A DNA stretch of 64,000 nt from Drosophila persimilis (taxonomy: Eukaryota; Arthropoda; Insecta; Diptera; Drosophilidae): the NCBI RefSeq assembly GCF_003286085.1, contig NW_020825343.1:1426001-1490000 (forward strand), in the 5' to 3' direction. Position numbers and translations under genes: made by a program. The notes below the pieces were generated by a model. That model had not been told where the DNA came from and did no database searches. It saw only the letters and a program-made list of their open reading frames with translations. Below, in pieces: positions 12,261 to 24,716 of this stretch (its first letter is position 1; each line of letters starts with the position of its first letter).

Positions 12261-14090
12261 TGCACTTAATAGTCGACTGCATGAAAATCGATTTTCCTTT
12301 CTTACATTATCAAGTGGCGTCGCACAATTTTCCGCGCATTTTGCTCGGCTTCTTCTCCCCAAAGAAATTGTAATTTATTAATTTATAACACAATCCACCC
12401 GAGCCCGCACCCGCCACAGTCCCTGCCACAGAGCACACAATCCACACCCACCCAAAAAGGTCGTAAAAAGTGTTGTTGCCGTTGCTGTTGCTGCCTCCTC
12501 CATCTTATGCCCCAAAGTTGGGAGCCCAGGAATTAAGAAAACTTACGCGAAGGAGAAGCAACTTTTCCGAGCAGCACCAGCAGCAGCAGCAGCAGCAGCA
12601 CCCCCGTCCTCCGTCCGAGTGGGGTGGCATGGTGGCACGCGCCAAAAACAGTTTTGTAAACAGTTTTCCACGTACCACACAGAGTTCGTAGGAGAGCAGA
12701 GGCAGAGGCAGAGGCACAGACGGCAGACACGAAACACGGCAGCACAATTCTGTGGCAGCAGCAGCTGGTAGAGAAGTGGCAGCCGCTTGTGTAATTTATT
12801 ACAGACTGCATAAATAATAAATAAGCGTTAATAAATAAATACAATATAAAATATATATAAAAGTGCCTTCCGTTCCTCCGTTTGTTCCCCCCCTGCGTAT
12901 GTGTGTGTGTGTGCCTCCCCCCCCCCCATCCCCATCCACGTGCAGATGAGAACCCAAGCGAAAATAAATTAAATAAATAACTAAAAAAAAAAATAAAAAT
13001 AATAATAAATAATTGAAAAGCTCAGAGGAAAAGTTGTTTCGTTGCCGTTGCCATGTTTCCCATTTTCTGACATAAATTATTTATCCAAAATATATATATA
13101 TATAGAAAAAAAGAAGAGAAATAAATAAGAGGAAGAGGGAGGGGAAGAGGGAGAGGCGGCAGCTCCTGAGACTCCACAACAGGAAGTGCCCAAGCAATTG
13201 GCAAACAAAAAGAAAACACACACAAAAAAAATTGATACGAAAATTGAAAATACAGATTTCCAAGAAAACAAGTTCATAAAAAAATTCCACTACGCCACAA
13301 AATTTTGTGCTTAGTTTTCGCCGAAAATTCCACTATTCCACAAGTTTTTGTCTCAGTCTCAGTCTCAGTCGGAGTCTCAGTCTCAGGCTTTCTGCATTTA
13401 GGCAATTTATTCATTTATTTTTGTTATTTATTTATTTTTGGGCGCTGACTTTTGTCCAAAAAAGAATCATCAAATTTAATGCGTGGCATGGCAGTGTGGC
13501 AGACACATGAATAAATGAGTGGCACAGTTGGGAGGGGGTTGGGGGGCAGGGCGCAGGGGGCGGGAAGTGCCATAACAATAAACCAAAAGTTGCCAAAAAG
13601 GCGAAAAGGAAAAAGCGGAAGGAGCCCCACACAAAGACAGAGAAAGGAGAGAAAGAGCGAAAGAGAGGAGACTGGGGGGGAGAGAGCGAGTATTTTCTTA
13701 TTTTCGCGGGGGGGTGGAGTGGGGGGGTGGGCCAGGAGTGGTCCCTCGACACGAGACTCCGTCTCTGGTTCGGTTTCTGGTTCTCCAGCAAACAATAAAA
13801 ACAAAAACACACCAAAAACAGGCCAAGACAGAGGCATCGAAGTGCTGGATACCCTAGAAAAATGATCGTTGCCAAGGGGGGAGATCCCATGGGCCTCCGT
13901 TTGTGAGGGAATTCAGGCCAAAAAGTAGCCATCGTCCCTCCGTTTCCTTTCTCTGCGTGTCTCAAACATCTGCCCAAAGGCATAATACCCTTCCTCTCCC
14001 GCTCTCCCTCTCTCGCTCTAGTTATCTGACAAAAAGGGTATAAAAATAACAGGCGACGACATCGACTCCGTGTGGCATAGCATTTCGTGG

Positions 14091-14114
14091 AGTCGCGTCG
14101 CGTCGCGTCGCGTC
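14091..14114 (+). repeat. GTCGC pentamer array, copy 1
   Basis: AGTC followed by GCGTC units. The same 24 bases occur at 23802-23825 in intron 2. Confidence 0.9.
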
Positions 14115-14643
14115 AGCCGCAAGATTTAATTGGAATGAAATAATAATAAACATAAAAGTAGCAACGGAACGAATAAGAAGAAGCAGCAGCAAAAGCAGCA
14201 AAAGCAGAATTATAATAACAATAATAATAAATATAATTAAATTTGATGGCAGAAACGGCAGCAAAAGCAAAAGCAACATTTCCACCCCGAAAGGCACAAC
14301 AAATACTACATATAACCCAACCCCTCCTCCCCCCCGCCGTCACCCTCCTCCTCCAGAGTCTTTACTCCGCCGCTACCCTCACACCGCTACCCGCACAAAT
14401 TCAAAATAAATTAAAATTATACAACAAAAAAAAAATAAAGGAGGAGAATAATACATATTTAAATAAATATAATAATTACTTGCGGGGCTACCCGCCGCTC
14501 CCTGCTCTCACCCTCTCTCGCTCCCTCTCTCTCGTCACAGCCATAAATAATAATATTTAATTAAATATAAATCTATGTGCGCAGGGAAGTACATACATAC
14601 ATACGTACATACCTACCGCTCTGCCACTGAAAGTACAAATAAA

Positions 14644-14672
14644 TAGATATAGATATAGATATAGATATATAT
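14644..14672 (+). repeat. ATAGAT hexamer array
   Basis: About four tandem TAGATA hexamers in intron 1, grading into ATATAT. Confidence 0.9.
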
Positions 14673-15200
14673 GTAGATACAGCAGGTACAACAATCGTTT
14701 TGGTGGAGAAAACAGAGCCACAGAAAGCACTAAAGTACAGTAGAGTGCAGCAAATAATTGTGGCAGGCCGGGCCGGGCGAGGGGGGCAAGGGGGGGGGAG
14801 GGCCGAACGGCTTCCACCGTACGAGGAGAGTAATATAAATTAAGCCGAAATTAAACATAAATAAATGTGTGCTTAGCTTTTAGCTAATAAAGCACATTTC
14901 GCACAGGCCGAATTCCAAACATAAATTAATAGAAATTCATGGAAATATTCCGCACAGATGGGGGTAGGCAGTAGGCTGGGGGCAGCGGCTGGGGGCAGGG
15001 GCAAGATTAATAGGCTTATTTAATAGAATTATGACTCAGAGATATACAGATACGGATACAGAGAGATCCCCTTACTGTGGGGGGGGGGGGGGGGAGGGAT
15101 GGAAAATCAATTGTTAATTCCATTAAATATACAATAAGAAAATGTGATTCTATTCCAGAGACATTTAATGACATTTTTCCCCTTCCCCACTACCTTGCAG

Positions 15201-15320
15201 GGCTCGAAAACCGTTGCCAGCACAGAACCCAGAGAGCTGCAGCATTCAAAGATGTTTTGAGCAGCCAGCAAGCCAGCCACAAGTACAGTGAACCCTCTGC
15301 CACAGCATACTATCCACATA
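15201..15320 (+). other. bab1: 5'UTR portion of bab1 exon 2
   Basis: It lies between the strong acceptor (CTACCTTGCAG ending at 15200) and the chosen ATG at 15321. An upstream minimal ORF, ATG TTT TGA, sits at 15252-15260. The frame is open for 11 codons before the ATG but contains no earlier in-frame ATG within this exon, so 15321 is the first AUG in frame. Confidence 0.7.
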
Positions 15321-17234
15321 ATGGACATGACCAAGCAGATAATGGACTTTGAAATAAAGTCAGAGAGCGGCGACTGCGAGGCCAACGACTACACAATGGC
15401 CACGGCCACAGAGGAGCCCAAGGGGGCGCCGGAGGCAGCCACCCAGAACGACGGGGACACCAAGTCCTCCTCCCATGAGGAGGAGGAGGCAGCCACAGGG
15501 ACACAGGCCACAGCCACTGGCCCTGCCACAGAGAAGGCTGCGGCCGATATGGACGATGCGGACGAGGAGGCAGCGGAACCAAAGCAAAATCTGATCAAAG
15601 ATCCACCATTGACACCGCCACCGAGGCCCCTGACCTCCAGCGAAGTGGTGGGACTGCGGGATCCCGACGATCCCGAGCTGCGCCTCCAACTGGAGGCAAA
15701 GAAGTCGCGATCGCTGCCGGTGTCGCCACAGCCGCAGGCCAGCCACAAGCTGGCGGCAGCCGCACTCTTCGAATTCGGACAGACATCGCCGGGTCGCGGA
15801 TCGGGGGAGCGGACTCCCGTGAAGGCGATCAAGCCCGACCAGAAGGTGGCGCCCGCCAGGCGGCGACTGCCGCCCGTGAGCGGAGGCGCCACGGACAACC
15901 AGCAGTTCTGCCTGCGGTGGAACAACTACCAGTCGAATCTGACGAACGTCTTCGACGAGCTGCTGCAGAGCGAGTCCTTCGTGGACGTGACCCTCTCCTG
16001 CGAGGGGCAGTCGATCAAGGCCCACAAAATGGTGCTCTCCGCCTGTTCGCCGTACTTCCAGGCCCTGTTCTACGACAATCCCTGCCAGCATCCGATCATC
16101 ATCATGCGGGATGTCCACTGGTCGGACCTCAAGGCCCTCGTCGAGTTCATGTACAAGGGGGAGATCAACGTGTGCCAGGACCAGATCAATCCTCTGCTGA
16201 AGGTCGCCGAGACCCTGAAGATCCGCGGCCTGGCCGAGGTGAGTGCCGGCGCCAGTCGCGACGGCGCCTCCGCGCACCCCATGCTCCCCGATCAGCGGAT
16301 GTCCGTCTACGGGGAGGACGAAGAGGAGGACGAGGAGCTGGCGGCCGCCATCTTGCGGCAGGATCACGAGGACCCCGAGCCGAAGCGGGCCCGACTCATG
16401 GCGGACACCGCCCTGGACCTCAACCAGCGGCAGAGGAAGCGCTCGCGGGACGGCAACTATGCCACGCCCAGTCCGCTGCATGGCGAGACCCTCCGCCCCG
16501 ACGTGGAGTCCGAGGCGTCGCCGCGGACGGCCGTCACGCCCAGCGGCCAGAGCCAGCCCACATCGACGATCGTGAGGAATCCCTTCGCCTCCCCGAACCC
16601 CCAGTCGCTGCAGGCGCACCTCCTCACGGGCACAGGCACCTCGTCCTCGGCCTCGAGCAGCAGCTCCGGAGGCACCTCCTCCTCCACGGTGGGAACGGCC
16701 GCCGTGGGCACATCGTCGTCGTCGGCGGCCTCCTCCTCCTCGGCGGGCACGTACCGCACAGCGGCCCGCAGCTGCTCACCGCCACCCCACCACCAGCACC
16801 AGCACCAGCACCACCATCCCTCGGGCAGCAACGGCAGCTCGGCCGGAGCCCTGCTGCACTCGCCCACAGGCGGGGGATCGTCGGGCGGATCGCAGTCCTC
16901 GCTGCCCCCGCACATGGCCGCCGCAGTGGCCGCTGCCGCACATCATGCCGCCGCCGCTGTGCCCCAGCAGGCCCCACCACCGGTCATGCATCACCATGCG
17001 GCGGCGGCAGCCGCCCAACAGCTGGCGGCCCAGCACCAATTGGCCCACTCGCATGCGATGGCCAGCGCCCTGGCGGCCGCTGCAGCGGGCGGCAATGGAG
17101 GCGGCGCCGCCGCTGCCCCGGCCAGCGGTGCGGTGGGGGGCTCGGTGCCCTCTGCCTCGTCGGTGGGTTCGTCGCATCACGATGACATGGAAATCAAGCC
17201 GGAAATTGCCGAAATGATACGCGAAGAAGAGAGG
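15321..17234 (+). CDS. bab1: Bab1 coding exon 2: N-terminus and BTB/POZ domain (residues 1-638)
   Basis: Encodes the first 638 residues of a Bric-a-brac transcription factor. The start gives MDMTKQIMDFEIK, the N-terminus I associate with Bab1. An acidic/Thr-Pro region precedes the BTB/POZ domain at about residues 195-307. The BTB opens with QFCLRWNNYQSNL and contains VDVTL, KAHKMVLSACSPYF, FMYKGEINV and ending LAEV, the hallmarks of the TTK-type BTB that mediates dimer or oligomer formation in the nucleus. After it come an acidic run (DEEEEDEE) and a basic putative nuclear localisation patch (RQRKRSRD). Long Ser-, Ala-, Gly- and His-rich low-complexity stretches follow to the exon end. The exon closes after codon 638 at AGG|GTAAGT, phase 0. 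Consensus SUMO motifs occur at IKSE (12-15) and IKPE (625-628). A perfect donor-like GAG|GTGAGT lies within the exon at 16239. The alternative identity is bab2, which I consider less likely because the BTB residues FYDNPCQHP fit my memory of Bab1. Confidence 0.9.
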
Positions 17235-17638
17235 GTAAGTGATCTGTAGATACTTACCAAATAGAAAGATACAAGATATATGTATGCCATAGATGGGTGG
17301 GTAGACATGTGTGTTCTAAGTGTTCCCATTCCTTGGGGTTTCTGCTTGACCTCAGGGGGCATGCGCCACACCGAAGAAAAAGCTCTTTACATAATGCGCA
17401 TACGCCCGGGCGGACAGACGGGCAGGCAGTGCAACGAGTGCATGCATATTAACGAAATGCATTTTAGCATTTACCTCCACAGCAACAACAACAATCGAAT
17501 CGACAACGACTTTGGCGACTTAAGCGACTTACGCGAGAGAGTCTTTACCTCGAATGCGATGCGAGTCTTGTTATTTCTATTAGATTGCAAATTAAAGCTG
17601 ATTTTCTATTTGTATAAGAAGCAGTTTACTAAAGAGCC

Positions 17639-17642
<4 letters not shown>

Positions 17643-17677
<35 letters not shown>
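17643..17677 (+). repeat. 35-base G homopolymer
   Basis: The longest homopolymer in the window, 400 bp inside intron 2 and followed by more G-rich sequence to 17710. Capable of forming G-quadruplex. Confidence 0.9.
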
Positions 17678-17680
<3 letters not shown>

Positions 17681-18524
17681 GGGGGGAGGGGCACGGGGGG
17701 GGGCAGGGTCGGGAGACATTAAGTGCGTCAGCGACTTGAAAAATAATTCAACAATTCAACAACATTTAATGCTAATGACGAAAATTGCACAATGCACGCG
17801 GGCAGGGCATACAAAATGCCAAAGACAACTCACAGCAACGATGTGGGGCACACAGAAGCGGCAAAAGAAGAGAGGGAGGGCGGGGCAGGGGGGGGCAGGA
17901 GGGGGCTTTGGCGGGAGAAGAATCAACAAAATTATAAACAATTGCCATAAAAATTGATGGCAAATGCAAACAAAAGTCGCAGACAAATATTTGATTTGTT
18001 GTGTGTTGCCTCTCGTGCATTTGATTTGCAAAATAATTGTGGCCTAATGTGTGTCTCCCCCCATTCGAGATGGATTCTTCAGCTCCACCGAAACGCTTGA
18101 CTCTCCTCCGAAGGTGCATTCGTACCAGTGATCTGGCCCTTCCTACCCACCCATCCACTCCTCCTCCTCGTTGGCCAGCGTTTGGCCTCCAGACAAAGGA
18201 GGAGAAACCTTTTCCCTTTTACGACTAGGCGAATGGATGGTCGCCGCTCCCTGTTTGCTATCTTTTTGCACACAATTTACTCGAATTTCTTGTGTTAATT
18301 TATTGAAATGAAATGAGAAATAAAATCAAGAAGAAATGTACGCTCGTTCGCCCGCTCGTACGGGTAATAAAAACAAAAACACACACACGCTCACACGCAC
18401 AGAGACTTGAAGAAGTTTTCGCAGTGGCATGCCCCACCCCCCGACATGCCCCGAAAATCTGTGGCGACGTCACTGAGGGAAGCCCCCTTTCGGTGTGTGC
18501 CAAAAAATATATAGACTCAAGACA

Positions 18525-18569
18525 GACGATGACGATGACGACGACGACGACGATGACGATGGCGATGGA
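18525..18569 (+). repeat. GAC/GAT trinucleotide tract in intron 2
   Basis: Mixed GACGAT and GACGAC units, non-coding. Confidence 0.9.
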
Positions 18570-20587
18570 TGGTGCGTGTGGGGTGTCTGAGGGGGAGAGC
18601 GCTGAGAGCCTGTTACTTAATAGAGTGTCTTGCTTCTGAGAGAGGGCTGCTCTCTCTCTCTCTGGTGCTGGCTGGTGCCCCCCAACTTCCGGCCGAAAAA
18701 CTTTCATTCACAGAACGTCACACAAAGAGAGAGAGAGAGAACACACAGACATGGCGAGAGCGCCAGAGAGTGAGGAGACACACACGCAGCATTGTGGCAA
18801 CCCAGCATTCAGCAAAATGTAGCAAGTAGATGGCTCCATCTCGTGCGAGAGTTCCTTGACTTTTTCTTGTATTTACTTTTCCTTTTCTTCCACTTCTTTT
18901 GTACTTTTGTGCTCTCTGTGCCTTTGCCAATTGTTTTTGCAAAAGAAAATTACTGGAAATTGCCTGAAGTGTGTGGAAAACTTGTGCTTCTCTCTGCTCT
19001 GCTCTGCTCTTTGTCTCCCAAATATTAGTCATAATTTGGGCTATATGCTAAGCAGGTGGCTTGAACTCTCTTCCACAAAGGAAATGGGTCTGGGAAAGGT
19101 CTGGGGCCAGCGTGAGAATCTCCCAGACCTGAGAGCTGCGGTCTTTCCTGTGCGGTGCGGCGGGTCTTTGGGGCTCATTAGAGGCTCATTTTGATTGATT
19201 CGAGAGGCTTGGAAATAAATCAAATTTATGTTCCGTTGGGTTTTACATAGGAGGAGAGTGGAAAAGTCCCTCTTATCTGCCACACACATAAAAAACACGG
19301 CATGTAAGAGCCCCCTGCCCCTCCCCCCTTAACCAGTAAAGATTAAAGGATTTCGTAAGGCAAAGTGCCGCAATTGGAATGGGAATTATATATGAGAATT
19401 CTATAATTTACGAGCCAATTTCGATAATTTCTTTAGTTTTTTTTTTTGTGGGGGCCCACAGAGTCCCGCCATAAAATGTTGCAGCAATTGTTCTTGGCAT
19501 TTTTTTTTTGGTTTTTTTTTTTGTATATTTTTATTATGTACAAAATGTATATATGTATGTGGAAAGAGGGAATTTCGTGTCGCTTTGTGGCGGGGCCACT
19601 CGAAATAAATAAGTAATTTATTTTATGGCCCTGGCGATGGACAAATGGGGGGGGCTGTAAACCCACATAGATCTTATCGCCGGAGCTAGAGTCCGGGCAA
19701 ATAATACAACAATATAATCATAATAACATTTATTTGTACGTGTAATCTTAAGTCGCGTCGATTTCCACCTGATAAGATCCCCATGCCAAACCCCACACCC
19801 CCCCATCCCCCCACACCCCACACACCGCATTTTCTAATTCTATTTCTATATCATTTCGGACTCGGATTTGGGCCCTGAATGACGCAGTGAAAACGCCGTA
19901 TAGCCGCACTTTTGGCCAATTCATCTTTGAGCCTCGATTTACAGGCCGACGGTGATTGTTTAAATAAAGAGACTTTCCAAAACGATTATCGTATGAGGAC
20001 TGCGTATGGGGACAATAGAATTTTTATAATGCTCGTATATCTGGTGGGAATTTTAGCGGGCCAGAGTCATGGTCTGACAACGTGCCAAGAGCCCACTCGT
20101 AATTATAGTATAAATATTGTATTTTTTTTTATATGCACCACCTTTAGTGGTGGCCAATAATAGGTATTCTTTGGTTTATTGCTCGGGTGGAGAAGGACCT
20201 TTGAGGTCTTTGATTTGATATCGGAATTGGTTTCGTTTTGTGGACTTTGCATCCATCCTCCATCTACGATGTTTCCCCGGTTTTCGGTTCAAAAACTACA
20301 TTCCAACGGAGGGCCTCCTCCTGCTTCTGCTTCCCCTCTAGCCTTCTCTACTCTATTCTTTCTCTCTTTCGCGTTTCCCTTCTCAATTTGTTTTCCTTAT
20401 GACGATGATGATGGCTGTATTTGGGTTAAGTTTTGTTATATTTTCATTTATTTGGGCAGCCTTTTGTTACATTTTATTTATTTATTCCGCACTTACACAC
20501 ACGCACACGGGGAGTAACTGTATCTGTGTGTGTGTGTGCGTCGTTAGTGCAGTCGCGGCGACTGTTGTCTTTATGACGACAAAAACA

Positions 20588-20663
20588 ACGTCGACGACGA
20601 CGACGACGACGACGACTCCAATGACTCCAACGATGATGATGATGATGATGATGATGATTATTA
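20588..20663 (+). repeat. ACG and ATG trinucleotide tracts in intron 2
   Basis: A pure GAC array, then ACTCCA units, then a pure GAT array within 75 bp. A GA dinucleotide run follows at 20717-20739. Confidence 0.9.
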
Positions 20664-21062
20664 TTGCCATAGCCCGTTTCTGTTGCTGCCACTGCCACTG
20701 GCACTGCCACTGCTGTTGAGAGAGAGAGAGAGAGAGAGAAACAAGAGACACAAGAAAATTATAGGTATCTGCCCTTATGGCGCAGCGCAGCGGAGCGAAA
20801 CAATAAAATATAAAATAAAATATGTACGAGTCTGTTTACGCAATTACAAACAGAGACAAACAGAGGGGCAGAGGGGCAGAGGGACAGGCAGGCAGGCAGA
20901 CGGAGTCGTATCTGAGACTCAAGAGATACAATATTTATAACCAGCAGATACAACGCAGGCACAGCCACACAGCCACACAGCCACAGAGATACAGAGATAC
21001 AGAGCTACAGATACACGTACGCGTCTTGCATCTTGCAGATACTTTTGCCAGCGCACAGCTGA

Positions 21063-21075
21063 AAGACAATGTTGC
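21063..21075 (+). promoter_or_regulatory. Doublesex consensus match (isolated)
   Basis: AAGACAATGTTGC fits RNNACWAWGTNNY at every position. It is isolated from the other two matches, and I did not see the same density of Abd-B-type TTTAT sites around it. By chance 2-3 such matches are expected in an intron this long. Confidence 0.25.
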
Positions 21076-22083
21076 CGCCTGCCACAATTAGGGGCAGCCA
21101 GAGATAAGAGTAGTAATGAAAACTCCAAATGAGTGAAAATTATCCCCCCCACATTCCCATTTTCCGACATTCCCATAGTTTTTCAACGTGCAACTGCCAC
21201 AAATGGCATTATAATTCGTGCTATAATTCGGAAATGCTTGTGCAACAGTTTCCGAAAATCCTACCCACCTCCTCCATCCTGCCACAGTGCCGCATCAAGA
21301 ACCCTCATCATCTGCGTCCGTCTGTGTGTGCGGCAAACAGGGGAAATCCTGCGTAAAAAAGGACTCTCTGTAAATGCCTCTAATTTGGCAATCAACTACT
21401 ACTGGAAAAAAAGGGGGAACCCCCCCTAATCCTTGTGCTGCACTTAGCGGGCAAAGCGATCGCTCTCGCTCTCCTCCGAAGGGCATAATGGTGCATGCCG
21501 CCGCACTATTGGCGGCTCCGCGCCACTTGAGGCACTGGCGTGGCATGCTACAAGCTCCAGTTTCCTTCTTTATGCAAAGGCAATTTGCTGGAAAGGTTCG
21601 ATTTGCGTGTTCTGCACTGAGAGAAAATTTACATGCACTTTGTATGAAAATTTTCAGGGATTATGCCAGGACTATTTCGAGGAATATTTATTTAATATTC
21701 ATATTTTAGTTGTAATTTTTAATATTTAAAGAAAGGAATATTTAAAAAAAAATCAAGTTTATTTTGGCCCAAAAAAAATGACTTTCCAACTAAAATTTTG
21801 CGCTTTTTTCCTAGATAAATTCAAGAAACTACCCCCTTTTCGCTCAGTGTACACTCCACTAGCTCTCGCTGGTGGTGCTGCTGATGCGGCTCGTGGGTTT
21901 TCCAGTTGCTTAGGCACTGCGGCCGGGAATCCTTTTGTGGCAGCGTCTCACCGGATAGCAGCAGCGGCAGCATCCTTGTGGCAGGAGCATAATTTGGTGT
22001 GAAATTAGTGGCAGTGGCAGTGGCAGGCAGGCAGCAAAGTGAGCGAAATCGAGGAGCGGAGTCCATTTCTTGTACAAGAGAGT

Positions 22084-22122
22084 GTCTGTGTGTGTGTGTG
22101 GGTGTGGGTGTGTGTGTGTGTG
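22084..22122 (+). repeat. TG dinucleotide microsatellite in intron 2
   Basis: TG units with GGTG interruptions. Confidence 0.92.
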
Positions 22123-23361
22123 TTTTCTCGATGTTTATTTATCCCGCGATTGCATTCGATGGATGTTGCATTTGCTGCTGCTGCTGCTGCTGCTGCTGCA
22201 TGCATCTGGCTGTAAACACGGGCATTTCGACCAACTCGACTTTTCCTTTGAAGTTGCGCTGCCACATCGCTCCATCGCTCCATCTCCCTCATGCCACATC
22301 GTTTGATGCATGGATCTTTTGTGTATTTGTTGCGCCGGGCATTTGATTTGTTATTTTATTACTTTACGAATTTTAACACATCTGCTGCTGGATGCTGGCT
22401 GCTGGATGCTGCTTCTGGCTGCTGGCTGCTGCAAATGCATCTGTGAATTATTAAATGTATCTTGTGGATGTGTATCTGTGTATCTGAAAGGAGAAACACA
22501 TGTAAGAGGAATGTTCTTGCACTCCTCGCTGCCCTCTCCCTCTCTCCCTCTCCCGCTCTCTCCTTCTCTTTCGGGAACATCAATATTTATTACTTTGTGT
22601 ACATTTCCCGTAGAACAAATTCTCTCTCTCTTTTTTTTGTGTTGTTGTTGTTGTTGTTTTTTGTTTTCTGTGTTTCTTCTTTCATTTATTTATTCTCCCG
22701 CTTGCAACCCGCAGGCCTCCTTCTCCTGTTCGTTGCATTTCTTAATTTAGCCATTCCTCTACCTCTCCTTCTCCCTCTCTTCCCCTTCCCCTTCCCCTTC
22801 GCTGCAATTGTTCTTTCTGTTGCACCCCCGCTTGGTGGCCAGAAAAGATCCGAATGTAAGAGTCCGAGGAGGCGGAGGTACGCCGCTGCCACATGAATTT
22901 ATCTCCTTTCTCCCTCTCTCTTCTCCCTCTGCTGCTCTGAGGCGTATAATTATTACGATTGGATATATAATTTGTAAAGCGAAACATATGTTTCCATTTT
23001 TTCCGAGTTTTTAATGCCTTTTTTTTCTGGGGTTTTTCCTCTACTCCATTTTGAGGCATTTTATTAGTTTTATGAGGCAAGAAAATTGTTTAGAAAGTCA
23101 TTGCCCAATACCCTGCCACAAGGGTGGGGGGCGAAGGGGGGGGGGGGGGGCAACATTCTTTTTAGCAAGAATTGGGTCTAGCCGTGTGTATCTTGTGGAT
23201 ACACTCCACTCCAGAGACAGCTGCCACCTGGCTGTGCCGCAGAAAAATGCAAATGCAAGTGCAGGCACTCCCCATACCCTTCCCCCTTCCCCCCCTGGTC
23301 TGCTGTACCATCGGTTTCTTTCGTGGACAAACAGCAACTATCGCATTTACAATATTTACTC

Positions 23362-23395
23362 AATGAATACGAATACGAATACGAATACGAATACA
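23362..23395 (+). repeat. GAATAC hexamer array
   Basis: Five tandem ATACGA units. A related array with AACGA variants lies at 26452-26490. Confidence 0.9.
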
Positions 23396-23801
23396 TTCAT
23401 TTTCCATTCAATATTTATTTAACGGCGCACACACGGCGTGTCAACAGACGTTAGAGAGCCCTGGCTGTGGCCCATGGCCCATGGCCCCAAGGAAATGGCC
23501 TGGCCTGGCTTAAAGACAAAAGCCAACTTCGTGGCGGCCTCTGACCACGCCCTGCCCTGCCCTGCTGCCTGCCTGCCTGCCTGCTGCATCTGATGGAGAG
23601 TCGCTACGCTGCGGTTGCTAAATTGACACCGTTACTCGCGGAGAGTGTGTGGCAGATACAGATACATGCGGTTCTTGGCTGCTCGGACACACCGCATCTG
23701 TAGATGAAGCTGCTGCCTGCCGCTGACAGGCCGCAAAAGCCGCACGGCACACAGTTGTGCCCCAGCGTCTTGTCACGCACTTTTTGGTGTCACTGTATGA
23801 G

Positions 23802-23825
23802 AGTCGCGTCGCGTCGCGTCGCGTC
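23802..23825 (+). repeat. GTCGC pentamer array, copy 2
   Basis: Identical over 24 bases to 14091-14114, with unrelated flanks. Confidence 0.9.
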
Positions 23826-24698
23826 TATTTGTCTGCAGGCGACAGATGCATGCAGCAGTGGCAGCAGTGGCAGTGGCAGCAGCAGCAACAGATACACGCA
23901 GCAGCAGCATTAATTCTTAAGCAATATTTATAGTTGTATTTTGTCAAATATTTGCACAGTTTGTTTTCTGCGCTGTCAAAGACATTTATCAAGGCACTTG
24001 CCCCAGTCTAGAGGCACAGGCACAGCCACAGCTACAGTGTCCACAGAAGATACAGATGTATCTGCAACTTCTGCTGCCTGCTGCCTGCTAATTGCACTCG
24101 CAGCCGTTTGTCATGCCTCTATTTGGGTTCTGCCTCTGCTGCGGCTCTCATCTTCTGGCATTCATTCATTCATATTGTCGCCTGTCTTCGCCGAAGACTC
24201 TCTGTATCTCTGCGTTATGTCTGTATCTGTATCTGTAGCTGTATCTGTATCTGTCTGGTGTCTACATCTTTGTGAGGTCAAATTTACTTTATTAATTACA
24301 AACGCAACAGCAGCGGCAGCGGCAGCAATAAATTTAAATGAATCGCAAATGTGTGCCGCCGCTCATTTTCGGTATTAAAAACACGACAAAAATTGAAAAC
24401 TAAATGCTGTCTAATTTTTCCTAAATGCCTCACGCACCAGCCAACATCCCATACCGATTGGAAAAGCTCCACAGGGGGACTGAGGGGGGTGTGGCTCTGC
24501 GGGAGAGGCAGCCCAACCTTTTGCTAGCTCTAGCTCCATCTATTTCCCCATCTATTTGCTTATTTATTTGCCGCATTTCCAGGAATACTTTTAGTTTAGT
24601 CTCATGCCCTCTCGCTCTCTCGCTCTCTCGCTCTGGCCATATAATTAATTAAATATTTTTATATATCGCACATAAATGTGCACAGCAATATGTTTCCT

Positions 24699-24716
24699 CC
24701 CCCCCCCCCCCCCCCC
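24699..24716 (+). repeat. 18-base C homopolymer in intron 2
   Basis: Uninterrupted C run. Confidence 0.9.

Larger units (their letters stand above)
12071..15200 (+). other. bab1: bab1 intron 1 (about 3.1 kb)
   Basis: The 3' end is clear: a pyrimidine-rich tract runs into TTGCAG at 15195-15200. The 5' end depends on the exon 1 call. The intron is AT-rich with several simple repeats: a decamer minisatellite at 12193-12260, GTCGC units at 14091-14114, an ATAGAT array at 14644-14672 and a 16-base G run at 15079-15094. No coding sequence is visible. Confidence 0.55.

Noticed and set aside
15360-16619. 419-codon minus-strand frame opposite the BTB exon
   Set aside because: Antisense shadow of the GC-rich bab1 coding exon; no domain and no start context.
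15917-17185. 422-codon plus-strand frame overlapping exon 2
   Set aside because: Out-of-frame reading of the BTB exon; the frame from 15321 has the domain.
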